A stretch of 32,847 bases of DNA. It comes from Planctomycetota bacterium. GTDB lineage: Bacteria > Planctomycetota > Planctomycetia > Planctomycetales > Planctomycetaceae. The DNA lies in the NCBI GenBank assembly GCA_018242565.1, contig JAFEBR010000999.1, forward strand, positions 1 to 32,847, read 5' to 3'. Each line of letters begins with the position of its first letter. The first letter of the stretch is position 1. The notes under the pieces were generated by a model. The model was not told where the DNA came from. It saw nothing but the letters and a program-made list of their open reading frames with translations, and ran no database searches. This document shows positions 16,485 to 27,100 of this stretch, piece after piece. The position numbers and the translations under genes are program-made.

Positions 16485-17612
16485 ATGAACACAACGATTA
16501 CTTATACCGGCGCCGGCCAACCCGATGACGAGGACTTCTCGTTAAAGAGTGAGAAGCCGGCCGCCAAGCCCGAACAGGTGCTGTTTGCCCGGTACGAAGA
16601 AGTCGCCTGGTCTGAAGAACTGCAGTGGGACACCCGCTACCGTAAGCAGCGACTGCTAGGTGCCGGGGGCCAGGGAGCGGTGTATCTCGCCGACCGGTTG
16701 GGAGCTGACGGATTCCTGCGTCCGGTGGCCCTCAAGGTCTTCTCTCCTGAAACGTACTGCGATGCCGAGTCGTACCTGAAAGACATGCAGGCCTGCGCGC
16801 GGATCAGCGCGCGGGTGGCGCTGATTCAATCGGATCATGTCGTCGACATTCACGACTTCATCGAGCGCTGTGGCATCCGCCTGATGGAAATGGAATGGCT
16901 GGATGGTTACGACCTGCGCGAAGTCCTCAGCCAGAAGATGCTCGATTTGACTACGGAAAAAGTCAGCATCGAGCGTCGGCAATACGTCGAGCGCGTGATT
17001 CTGACGAGCGGTCCGGTGCAACCACGACTGTTGCCGGGAGTCGCCATCGCGGTGCTGCGCGACTGTCTGTCGGGCCTGGCGGCGCTGCATGCTGCCGGGA
17101 TTGTGCATGGCGACATCAAACCTGCCAACATCATGCTGACCCGGACCGGCAATGCGAAAATCATCGACATCGGTACGGCGATCGACCTGCGCGGATCAAC
17201 CGTGCGACGCATGTGGTCACCTGCCTACGCAGCCCCGGAAGTTCTCGAGGGGGGAGACAACACACCCCGATCGGACCTCGCGAGCCTGGGCTATGTGCTG
17301 GTCGAAATGCTCGCGGGTCGCCCCGTGTTCGAAGGGTGGGGTTCGATCCCGGAATTGATCCTGGAAAAGAAAACCCTCGATCGTCGCGTCGCTCAAATAT
17401 TGCCCCCGGAAGTCAGCAGCAATGAACTGCTTCTGAATCTGTGCCAGCAGTTGATTGCGCCGAATCCCGAACAGCGGTTTATGAGCGCCCAGTCGGCTGA
17501 CGTCGGACGCAAAGGGGCCGCCGATTTTCATAGGCAACTCGTCAAAGGCAATTTGGCCAGCGAATACGACTACGACATCCGGGGCTGGCTCGAACAACTC
17601 GCCGCTGCCTGA
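16485..17612 (+). CDS. Soluble Ser/Thr protein kinase with altered catalytic motifs
   Basis: A 375-residue Hanks-type kinase. Motifs in order: glycine loop LGAGGQGAVY (58-67), ATP-binding K84 in VALKVF, a likely C-helix Glu at E95, catalytic loop VHGDIKPAN (207-215, with D210, K212 and N215), metal-binding D228 in IIDIGTA, APE (250-252), and D264 and R331 in the C-lobe. Two positions differ from consensus: HRD reads HGD and DFG reads DIG. The key catalytic residues remain, so activity is expected, but the missing Arg of HRD means it is not an RD kinase and may not need activation-loop phosphorylation. An insert of about 30 residues (150-183) lies before the E-helix. The N-terminal 48 residues are acidic and probably disordered. 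There is no membrane segment or sensor domain, unlike many planctomycete kinases. The giant envelope genes follow after 275 bases. Confidence 0.92.
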   Translation: MNTTITYTGAGQPDDEDFSLKSEKPAAKPEQVLFARYEEVAWSEELQWDTRYRKQRLLGAGGQGAVYLADRLGADGFLRPVALKVFSPETYCDAESYLKDMQACARISARVALIQSDHVVDIHDFIERCGIRLMEMEWLDGYDLREVLSQKMLDLTTEKVSIERRQYVERVILTSGPVQPRLLPGVAIAVLRDCLSGLAALHAAGIVHGDIKPANIMLTRTGNAKIIDIGTAIDLRGSTVRRMWSPAYAAPEVLEGGDNTPRSDLASLGYVLVEMLAGRPVFEGWGSIPELILEKKTLDRRVAQILPPEVSSNELLLNLCQQLIAPNPEQRFMSAQSADVGRKGAADFHRQLVKGNLASEYDYDIRGWLEQLAAA

Positions 17613-17887
17613 AGCGGCCTTGTGAAAAGATCACCGGCACTTTGCCGCCAGACGAGCATTGCCAGGGTGGCGGTACGATCGCTTCTTTCGGTTTCCCGGC
17701 TTTCGGCGGTAGAATCAGCAGATCGCGTTCGGGCGGACTATTCCGAATCTTCGAGGGGTTCGCAGCCGAATCCCAAGCCCGCCGAATAAATCCCCCAGAC
17801 TCCCGACAATTCCAAACATAAACTTCCGTGCAGGAGACGGCGGACGTATGATCAAGGTTCATGCCGCCTGAATGTGAGAGTATGCAA

Positions 17888-20800
17888 ATGGGGATCGGCA
17901 GCCGATGGATTCGGAACCTCGTGCTCTGCGTGAGCATGCTGAGTACCGTTGCGCCCTGCCCGGCCCAGACAACATCCGGGGCGGATGATCCGCCGTCGGG
18001 TACGAGCGATTCCTCGGCCACCAGCAAACCGGCCGACACGCCGACCAGCAAGACCAGCCCCAAAGGGAATTCGGGTTCAATCGGCCCAGGGTTCGACATT
18101 CGCTTTCTGGAAGGCCCCGACGGACGCCCCGTCGCCGTGCCGGACAAGATCCAGCTTGAGGAATTCCTCAAATGGCGGACCGAGCAGGACTCTCGTGACG
18201 GGCCTCCTCCAGCCGCCGTCTCGAGCCTGTTCTTCGACGGGGTCGTCGCAGAAGACCGGGTCCTGTTGACGGCCCAGGTCGAAATTGTTGTCACCCGCGA
18301 ATCAGGCTGGCAGCGACTGTCGATCGGGATGTCGGAAGCGACTCTCCGTGATGCCCCCACTTACAAAGGGCCAGGCCGGGCGCTTCCAGGCGGGCTCAAC
18401 GCGGATGGCAACCATACCTGGTGGATTCAAGGCAAGGGGACGCACGTCCTGACACTGCCGTTGTCGGTGCCCATTCTGAAACTGGCGACCCGTAACGGCA
18501 TTCAACTCTCGCTGCCGACGACGGCCGCCCGCAGCAAACTAGTGTTGAAAATCGATTCACCCCACATTTCGGTCAAGGTTCCTGAAACCTCGACGCTGAA
18601 AACGAAACCGGCTGCGCAATCGACCGAGGTCGAAGTGATCGGTCTGGGGAATCGTCTCGATCTGGTCTGGCAGGTTTTGCCCGACGCCCAACCAACCGAC
18701 ACCGCGCTGGAAGTGACCACCTCGGTCGTCGCCACGGTCATCGATGTGCAGACGGTCAACATTGAATCAACTCAGCGCATTCAATCTCTGGGACAACAGG
18801 GAACTTTTGAGGAACTGCGAGTCGCGCTGCCGGCAGGATACGAACTGCTGCGGTTGGAGGGAAAAGAACTCAAAGATCACCACCTCGATCCAGCGAACCC
18901 GCAGCAGATGCTGGTCACTCTCAAACGACCGACAACGGGGCCCATCGACCTGAAGTGGACGTTAAGTCGGGCCGAGTCGCTCGTCATCGGGACGCCGTTC
19001 ACACTCGAAGGCTTTGACGTGGAGCGGGCCCGGTTGCAGACGGGTTACCTGGCGGTCGTCGTTCCAGGAGATTTCCGGGTCATTCCTGAAGAAGACAAAT
19101 TCCTGCAGCGCATCGACCTGGGGGACCTGCCCGGAACGATGCGTCAGGTCCCGGCCAAACTGGCGTATCGATTTCTGAACCGGTTGCTGCTGCGACTGAA
19201 ACTGCAACACATCGAACCGTACATTACGGTGGAACCGTCGATCATGCTGCACTTCACCGCTGACGCGGCCGAATGTGAATGCAGCTATCGCCTGCAGGTG
19301 GTTCGCGGCAGCATTTCGGCGTTTCGCCTGCGCTGGCCGCAGTGGAAACAGCAGGGCTGGATCGTCACCGACACTGAACTCCCTTCAAATCTTGAAATAT
19401 CCACGGCGACCACGGCGGATGACACCGACAGTCTGCAGTTTGTATTTCTGGAACCGACGCGAGGTGCTCCGGAAATTCGTTTCCGGGCCCGACGGCCGAT
19501 CGTGGGGGCGGGTGAGCCGTTTGTCATTTCGTTTCCCGTCTCGGATTCCGTCCGCGCGCCGGCGACCAAGCTGGCAACAGTGACCGCCGAGAATGTCGAA
19601 GTGGCTCTTCGTCCGACCGAAGGTACGATGGTCCCGTCGCTCGTCGATTCCCCCACCCGCTTTCCTTTGCCACGGGAATGGCAGTCCCTGCCCCGCACCG
19701 ATTACCGGCTCGAAACCGTCCGCCCCGAACTGCTCGTGGCACTCTCGGTGCATACTCGAAAAATTCAGGGGACGACCGAACTCGCCGCGGGCATTCGCGG
19801 GGGCGTCGTCACCACTCGGCAGAAATTTCTGTTCGACATCGCCTACGAACGCGTGTCACAACTGAGATTCAGCGTGCCCGAGGGGACCAGCGGCGACCAG
19901 TTCAAGTTCTTTTCCGGAAATGAACGCAAACTGAATTCAGTGGCCATCCCCGCCAGCAACGGCAGCCTGGCCGAGATCCGGGTGACACTCGAAGCGCCCA
20001 GCATCGGACATGTGGAAATCGAGGCGCAGCATACCAGTCCCGAATCGAAAGCGACGGCGGCTGATCCGACCACCCGATTGCTCATTCCCGTGCTGAAATC
20101 GCTGGATGTCGAGATCTCCGAGGCGCAGTTGACGATTCAGGACTCGGCCGCACGCGATGCGGTCGTAGAAGGATCGGGCTGGCACCGCAGGCTGAGCCCC
20201 GATGGCTCGTTTGTGTGGACCACCAACACGCTGCCGACACCGCTGTCGGTCACACTCTCCCGCAACTTTGCCCGTCCGCACCGCATGCAGGCCCCGAAGG
20301 CCCTCATCCGCTCGGTGATCACCGCGGGCGGAATCATTGAGAACCGCGCCCAATACCGGCTGTCTGAGGGAGTGTCGCAGATTCAAGTCACACTGCCGCG
20401 AGAACTGCGCACCAGTGACATCGAATTTTGGTGGAACCGCAACGAATTGGCCGTGACTCCCGAACTCGTGGCGGACTCCGGCATGATTCGTTACGACATT
20501 TTGCTCCCGGAACGGTCGGGGTCCTCGGATCGGGTGCTGACGATTAACTACCGCTCGCGAATCGGCACGGCCAGCCGGCTCGGCTCGGCATACCGCCTGA
20601 TCGCCCCGCACCTGCCTGACGATTTGCGGCTCGGTCAGGTCTACTGGGATGTGGAACTGCCCTACCAGGAGCACCTGTTCACGGTCCCCGAAGGCTATGC
20701 GTCGGCATTTCGCTGGGAATTTGGACGCACACTCTGGAGCCGGCATCCGGAGATGTCGGACCAGGAACTGCAGGCCTGGTTCGGCACGGCCTCTGGACCA

Positions 20801-21313
20801 GCGCCACCCACGATTCGCCCGGGTGACAATCATTACCTGTTCGCCTCGACCGGTGCCGCGCCGGACCTGGAATTCCACTCGCTCCGCAAATGGAGCCTGA
20901 CGCTGTTGGGCGCCGGCTTCGCGCTGGTACTGGGCCTGCTGGTCACACGCTGGCCGGCGGCCCGGCATCCTGCTGTGCTGCTGGCATCGGTCTTTTTCGT
21001 TGCACTGTTGGCGGTCTGGTACGCAGAACCGGTGCTGGTCCTGTTGCAACCGGCACTGCTGGGTTCCGTGCTGGCGATGCTGGCCAGTGGATTTCAGTCG
21101 CTGCAGCTCCGCAGTCGACAGCGAGTGCTCTTGTCGCTTGGTCCGGCCAGCGGTTTGTCCGTCCCCGCGGCGTCGCAGCCGAAGATGCAGGCCGTGGCCA
21201 TTGGGTCCAACGAACAGACGTCGGTCCGACTGCAGGCGGAACTGGCCCCGGCCCCCGAACGCGGGTCGAGCCAGATGTCCGGACGCTTGTCGGAAACGGG
21301 ATCGCACACATGA
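17888..21313 (+). CDS. Giant exported membrane-anchored beta-rich protein (unit 1 of the three-unit system)
   Basis: A protein of about 1141 residues of no recognised family. It starts with a Sec-type signal, MGIGSRWIRNLVLCVSML, with a cleavage site near CPAQ (about 24-27), then a Ser/Thr/Pro-rich linker. A short helix LEEFLKWR begins at residue 90. About five beta-rich modules follow, starting near residues 111, 292, 462, 641 and 814; each has a strand ending in L-R/Q-x-x-L/W-P, a variable loop, a second strand and a partner strand with P-x-x-G. The C-terminus has three membrane helices at about 1000-1075 and a roughly 65-residue tail. Most of the chain should lie outside the cytoplasmic membrane. 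In-frame ATGs at 17861 and 17882 also exist; GAGAG seven bases before 17888 and the signal peptide favour 17888. The stop overlaps the next start in ATGA. Confidence 0.82.
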   Translation: MGIGSRWIRNLVLCVSMLSTVAPCPAQTTSGADDPPSGTSDSSATSKPADTPTSKTSPKGNSGSIGPGFDIRFLEGPDGRPVAVPDKIQLEEFLKWRTEQDSRDGPPPAAVSSLFFDGVVAEDRVLLTAQVEIVVTRESGWQRLSIGMSEATLRDAPTYKGPGRALPGGLNADGNHTWWIQGKGTHVLTLPLSVPILKLATRNGIQLSLPTTAARSKLVLKIDSPHISVKVPETSTLKTKPAAQSTEVEVIGLGNRLDLVWQVLPDAQPTDTALEVTTSVVATVIDVQTVNIESTQRIQSLGQQGTFEELRVALPAGYELLRLEGKELKDHHLDPANPQQMLVTLKRPTTGPIDLKWTLSRAESLVIGTPFTLEGFDVERARLQTGYLAVVVPGDFRVIPEEDKFLQRIDLGDLPGTMRQVPAKLAYRFLNRLLLRLKLQHIEPYITVEPSIMLHFTADAAECECSYRLQVVRGSISAFRLRWPQWKQQGWIVTDTELPSNLEISTATTADDTDSLQFVFLEPTRGAPEIRFRARRPIVGAGEPFVISFPVSDSVRAPATKLATVTAENVEVALRPTEGTMVPSLVDSPTRFPLPREWQSLPRTDYRLETVRPELLVALSVHTRKIQGTTELAAGIRGGVVTTRQKFLFDIAYERVSQLRFSVPEGTSGDQFKFFSGNERKLNSVAIPASNGSLAEIRVTLEAPSIGHVEIEAQHTSPESKATAADPTTRLLIPVLKSLDVEISEAQLTIQDSAARDAVVEGSGWHRRLSPDGSFVWTTNTLPTPLSVTLSRNFARPHRMQAPKALIRSVITAGGIIENRAQYRLSEGVSQIQVTLPRELRTSDIEFWWNRNELAVTPELVADSGMIRYDILLPERSGSSDRVLTINYRSRIGTASRLGSAYRLIAPHLPDDLRLGQVYWDVELPYQEHLFTVPEGYASAFRWEFGRTLWSRHPEMSDQELQAWFGTASGPAPPTIRPGDNHYLFASTGAAPDLEFHSLRKWSLTLLGAGFALVLGLLVTRWPAARHPAVLLASVFFVALLAVWYAEPVLVLLQPALLGSVLAMLASGFQSLQLRSRQRVLLSLGPASGLSVPAASQPKMQAVAIGSNEQTSVRLQAELAPAPERGSSQMSGRLSETGSHT
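17888..21313 (+). repeat. Protein-level paralogous unit 1
   Basis: First of three diverged copies of one architecture: export signal, LEEFL helix followed by PPP, beta module with FFDGVVAEDRVLLTAQVE, further modules, and a three-helix membrane unit (DNA 20885-21112) containing EPVLVLLQPALLGS. Confidence 0.7.
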
Positions 21314-24150
21314 CCGGTTTGACACGCTGCCGGGTCCGTATGTGTGCAAGGCTGCTGAGCATTGCGGGGATTCTAATCGCTGGCGGACTGGCACTGACCA
21401 TTCACGCCGACGAAGTCGAAGGGTTCAATGAAACCGATTCACAGATTCGGCGAATCAAGGTTCCGGTCCAGCGACTCGATGCCTGGCTCAAAGGAGACTG
21501 GCAGCCACTGCCACTCAGTGAGATTGAGCGGCACTTTGATGACGCCGGCCGGTTGATCGTGCGTCCCACGCCGCAGATCGAACAAGCCGAATATTCCGCG
21601 ACCTTTGCCGACGGCGAAATCCGTAGCGGCCAGTTCTCGTGGTCGGTTCACCGGTCCGCCAACTCGCCGGCGGTTCTGGCACTCGGCTCGTTGAACCTCA
21701 ATCTGCAGAACCTGGCCTGGACCCATCGTAACCAGCCAGCCACAAAACAGCCGGTGATCTGTGGTATTTCTCCGCAGGGACACCCCTTATTGCTCGTCGA
21801 ATCGCCGGAAGGCACCGTCACCGGAACGTGGTCCGCCTCGGGCCGGCAACTGGCGGCCAGCACCGAATTCGACCTGCAACTTCCCAGGGCGAACCGTTCG
21901 ATTCTGAATCTGCAGGTGCCCCGCGGCATCGTCGTGACGAGTTCTGTGGGCGAAGTCCAACCCCTCTCGCAGGCCGCACTCGCCGAGACTTCCCCCTGGC
22001 AGGTGCGTCTGGGGGGCCGCACGCGCACGCGACTGCGGTTTACGATGGCCCCCGATCCGGCTGCCGCTCGACCCCGCAATGTGGTGCGTTCGAACATCAA
22101 CTACGTCGTACGGGCAGATGCCGTGCGAATTCTCGCAGATTTCGAATTCGACGTGCTCGAATCGTCCGTGAACGAACTGGTGTTTTCCCTGACGCCGGAA
22201 GTGCAGGTGACTTCGGTCGAATACGGCGATGGAGTGCCGATGTTGTGGACACAACACACCGTGGACCAGGAACCGGTGGTCACCGTCAAATTCCCCGAAC
22301 CGATTTCGGGCCCTGGCACAAAATTTCAATTGCGGGCGATCTCACAGGTCAAACAATTCGGACCACGGGAACTGCCCCGCATTCAACCTCTGCAGGCCGT
22401 CGTCGCCGACTGCAAGGTTGTGCTGGGCCTGCAATCTCCCTTCACGGCGGCCGATGTGCGGGCTGACGGTTACCGGCAACTCAGCCTGACGACCGGGGGC
22501 GACGGAGAAACGCTGCAGTTCCGCCAGTACCAACCGGGGGCGACGATAACCGTGGTCCCGGCAGAAAATCGGTCTGACCTGACATGTCGGGCCGTGTCAC
22601 TGCTGCAGTGCGACAGCAACCAGACGAACCTGACCACACAACTGGAATGCAGTGCCTTTGCGGGTTCGGTCTATTCGCTGTCGTTCCGCATTCCCGCCGA
22701 GTGGGAGGTGTTCGACGTGCGGAGCGTCGATTCCAGTTCCGACCGCGAACTGACCGGCCACGAAATCCGCGAGGCCCCGCAGAACGGGCCGATGTTGCGG
22801 GTCGATTTTCGTAATTCCATCAATTCCTCGCATCCGCAGCGGTTTCGCATCCTGGCAAGACGGCGTCCCTCGAAGACGGGCGACCAGTTGACGCTTCCCT
22901 TGTTCGCCCCGGCGGGGGCCACTTCGGTCGAGCATCTGGCGGTCGTCTCTGCCGACCACGAATGGCGACCGACATTGGTCGATCCGACCAGCGCCGAATC
23001 GGTCAGCCTCGAATCGCTTCCCGTTGAATATCGGAGTCTCGACTTCCTGGCCAACCGACTCGCCGACCCGCTTGGCAGTCCGGTGGTGTTCCGCAGTTTC
23101 GGAGCAGCCGACGCCGTCGACCTTCGCCTGGATCCGGTGTCCGCCAACAGTTCTGCCGACAAGTCGGATGACGATCCGCCCCAGGCCGCGGGCCCGGTCA
23201 AATCGGTCGTGCAACTTGATCGCGATCCGAAACGAGTTCAGGAAACCGGTCCCGTCGCCATCGAGACCACGTTGCGCATTTCGGATGCCGTGGCCGGATT
23301 CGATGAATACCGGGCGCGCATTCACACCACGACGTGGGACGATAACCACCCGCTGCGATTTCGCCTGCCACCGCCGGCCGAATTGATGGCGGTTTCCGTC
23401 GCCGGGAAGAGCCTGTCGATCGCTTCCGAACAGGGGCATTTTGTGGTTCCCAAGCCCAGCCGGGAACCAGGAACGGCCGGCGGTGCGATGACCATTGAAA
23501 TTGACTACCGGGTGCCCGCCGAATTGCGGGCCCTGCCCGATCGCCGCGCGGTGCTGATCCCCACGCCGATGGCTCCGGTGCTGAAGTTCGATCTGTCGAT
23601 TCTCGTATCGCCGCACCTGACCATCGAAGCTGCCGGGGGTTGGATGCCGCCGGAGTCGCAGTCCGAAGCCCGAGAGGGCTGGCAGCGGTTGCTGGGCCCG
23701 TTCGCCAGCCGACAGAACGATCGCTGGTTCAACCCCCTGGATCTCTCGAAATGGCGGCAGTCGTTGCGGACGGCGGGCCGCAGCCTGCAGTCTTCGACCG
23801 ATCTGACAGTGCAGCGGACGCAGTTCGCCAGCCTGCCTGCAGACCTGCAGATTGTGGTCTGGCAGAACTCTTCAGTCACCGGAACGACCATTGCCGCCTG
23901 GGCTCTGTGTGGCTGGCTGTGCCTGATTTGTCGCATGCACCCCTTCCGCGGCACTCGGGTCATCGGGGCTATCGTTCTGGCGGGACTCTGTGCCGCCACC
24001 CATCTGGCTCCTCTCGTTTACTCACAGATCACGGCGGGTGGGCTGGTGGGGTTCGTGGTGGCGGCGCTGCTTCCCAACGCAATCCTGAAATGGCGGCAGG
24101 CTCCCGCCGTGGTGCTGGCACAAAATTCCGTGGGCAGCACCCGCACCTAC
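21310..24150 (+). repeat. Protein-level paralogous unit 2
   Basis: Second copy: signal, VQRLDAWL helix, module with YSATFADGEIRSGQFSWSV, the block LGGRTRTRLRFTMAPD that matches LGNRLDLVWQVLPD of unit 1 in position and spacing, and a three-helix membrane unit (DNA 23878-24093) containing APLVYSQITAGGLVG. It is the shortest copy, with about 947 residues. Confidence 0.65.
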
Positions 24151-27100
24151 ATGTCGGCGAGCCTGCTGCTCATCGCTTCGCTTTCGACCGTGTTAACGAT
24201 TTGGTGCGGCCGCCTGGCTGACGCCCAAGACAACCCGTCGGGATTGCCAGCCAGGCCCGACGCCCGGGGCGCGGCAACCCGGCGGACATTTGATGTGATC
24301 ATCCCGGTGCACGAAAACGGAGCACCGCCCGAGACTCCCGAGCTGGTGTATGCCCAGCAGGAACTGCTTGATTTTCTGCAACAACGAGCCAGTCAGCAAA
24401 GTCCACCCCCGTATTTGATCGGTGCCTGTCATTATGCTGGTCAGCTCGATGGTTCACGGCAGATTTCCGTGAAAGCCAGTTTTGATGTGCATGTCTTCGC
24501 AACGGAGCCGATCGTGCACGTCACGCTTCCCGTCGGAAACGCGAACCTGGGTGGCAACGACGCGTGCCTGGTCAATGGCCAGGCGTTCCCCCTGCTGAAC
24601 AGTCGCAACGGACGTGGCGTACTGATCGGCTTGCCCGGTTTAGCTCCCGAACCTGCTGCCCCCCTGCCTCCGCAATCCGAGAACGCCGGCGCCAACGCCA
24701 GTGAACCGGCCGTTCCGCTTGCATTCGCCAGCCCGATCCGCCAGCAGACGTTTCACATTGAACTGAAACTCGAGCCCCCGACCGAAGTGAGCTCCGAGGG
24801 ACTTTCGGCCGCCGTCGTGTCGATTCCCGAAACTTTCCGCACCCAGGCCAGCTTCAGCAGTTCAGTACCCGAACTGGTCATCGGCCTGGCCGCGGGAGAC
24901 GTGAATCGCAAAAACGGACCGGCCGTCTGGCCCCAGACGTCGCGACAATCGCTGACTCCGGCCCCCTGCCGCCAGCTTGTGTATCGCTGGGGCTCGCGCG
25001 CCGAGCTCGAAGCGCCGCCCGTTACGGAAGCCCAGGTCGAACAATCGTGCCTGGCCGATTTCCTGCCCGGCGCCCTGCAACTGCGTTATCACCTGGGGTA
25101 TCGGTCCAAGACGGGCCGACTGGATGCTGTCCGCTGGGATTTGCCCCCCGGCCACGTGCTGCAGTCGATTCAGGCTCCGCATGTTTCGGGCTACCGGTTC
25201 CGGCCCCTGGCGAATGGTCACCGGGAACTCCTCATCGAGTTTTCGAAACCGCAGGCGGACGAATTCTCGATCACGGCGACATTCGTGGTCGATTTCGATC
25301 CACAGAAATCTCCGTTCCAACTGCAGTTCATGAATGCTGGCCGGACCACCGGTGCCGACCGACTTCGTATCGAAAACCGATTGAACCAGGTCGCGATCCG
25401 TCACGCGTCGGATTGGCTCATCACGCTTTCGGAAGAGTCTGCCACGCTCGCGACGGTGAAGCCCAAATCGGTCGATCAGTTTTTGAAAGAATGGAACCCC
25501 ACCGGGGCCCGGCCGCAACTGGCGTTTGAACTCGACCAGGTCGATCAGCTTAGCGTCTCCGTGGCGGCGAAGCAGTTCTCGCCTACAGTGCGGGGCACCT
25601 CCATCGGCCGCGTCTCGGCTCACCGTCTGGATTGGACCTACGACGCCGAAGTTGAACAGCCCGCGGTATCTCGTTTCATTTACCGCCTGCAGGTCGATCC
25701 TCAACTACGCGTCCGGAACGTGACGGTCAAAGAGGCAGGCGCCGACCGCCTGCTGCGCTGGTCGCGTGTGCGAGATACGCTGGTGCTCTTTTTGAATGAC
25801 CGAGCCACACGCACCCAAGCAATTCGAGTCGAAGCCAGCTTGCCAATATCGGGAACCCGAGAGTTTGTCCTGCCCCGTATCCAGTTTCTCGGGGCGGTCG
25901 CTGGCCCGGAACGACTGGAAGTCTTCGGCTCACAAGACACGCTCGTACACTTTACGAATCCCGATGATTTCCCGCTGACCGCGACTCCCACCGAGCGTCC
26001 GACCAACACCGCTGAACGCCTCGTGCTCAGCCTCGATGTCTTGCCGCAACACGTGATGCCCCGCCTGATTGTCGAACGCATGCCGTCCAAGGTGTTCGCC
26101 GAAATGACGACGATTCTGAAGCGTGACCAGCAATCGTGGCAGGCCACCACGGCGATCGCGTTTCGAATTCTGTCGGGGCAGGTGTCTGAGTTTTCGATCG
26201 ATATGCCCGAGGACGTCGCCACGGGCATGGAAATCACAACGCAGCCGAAGGCGCAAATCACCAGGCTGAATGAAGCTGACGGACGGGTCCAGTTCCAAAT
26301 GCATACCGCCGAGTCGATTCAGACGCGAATGGTGGCGATCCTGGCCCATCCTGGGCACCATATCCACCAGCCATGGAAATTGCCCGACATCCGTACAGGA
26401 CAGGTGGTTGTCGGTTCTTCTCAAATTATTGTCTGTGGCGATGGAATCGAACCGTTTGAGCCGACGCTGCAACCTGACGCCACGGCCAAAGTACCTGATT
26501 GGCTCGAGTCGACCGACCTGCCCGAAATCCCGCAGAATTCGCGAATCTACTCATGGCGCGGGACTCAGCCTTTTCTGGAATTTCGCGAACCGCGAAAGAA
26601 ACGACAGACGCAGATCGATACGGCACAACTCGATGTCTGGTGCGATGCCGACGGGACGCTGCGCGGCTGGCTGGGGCTCGCACTAGCGGACAGCGACGAA
26701 AGCCGCGTGGAACTCACCTGGCCGGCAGGCTGTCGCCTGTCATCCCTGTACGCCGCCGGACGGTTTCTGGACCACACCGCCGCGGCGGCCCACGACTCAA
26801 GCCAGTTGCAGGTACAGTTGCCGGCCGATCCCACCGAACCGGTCGTCTGGCTGTCGTGGGTCTTTCCGTCACAGTCGGCCCCGGCGCTCACACGGCCCCT
26901 GGCCTTGCCGATTCCCTGGCCCCGCGACCTGCCGGTCCAGCACCTGGCCGTCAATGTGCACTCGGCCGGCGAGTATCGGCTGGAAACGCATGCCGCGGCA
27001 GTCTCCGCTGCGGGCACACACCATGAACCCGTCTCACCAACCCTGCTCGTGACGAATGACGAACGCCGCGATACAGACAGCCTCGTCGGCCAGCGTGCGG

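Noticed and set aside
20890-21309. In-frame upstream extension of the second giant gene by 140 codons
   Set aside because: It overlaps the membrane helices of the first protein in another frame, and the signal peptide and ATGA overlap point to 21310.
19937-21394. 485-codon minus-strand frame opposite the first giant gene
   Set aside because: Composition is Arg/Gln/His-rich without domains; the sense frame has a signal peptide, modules and membrane helices.
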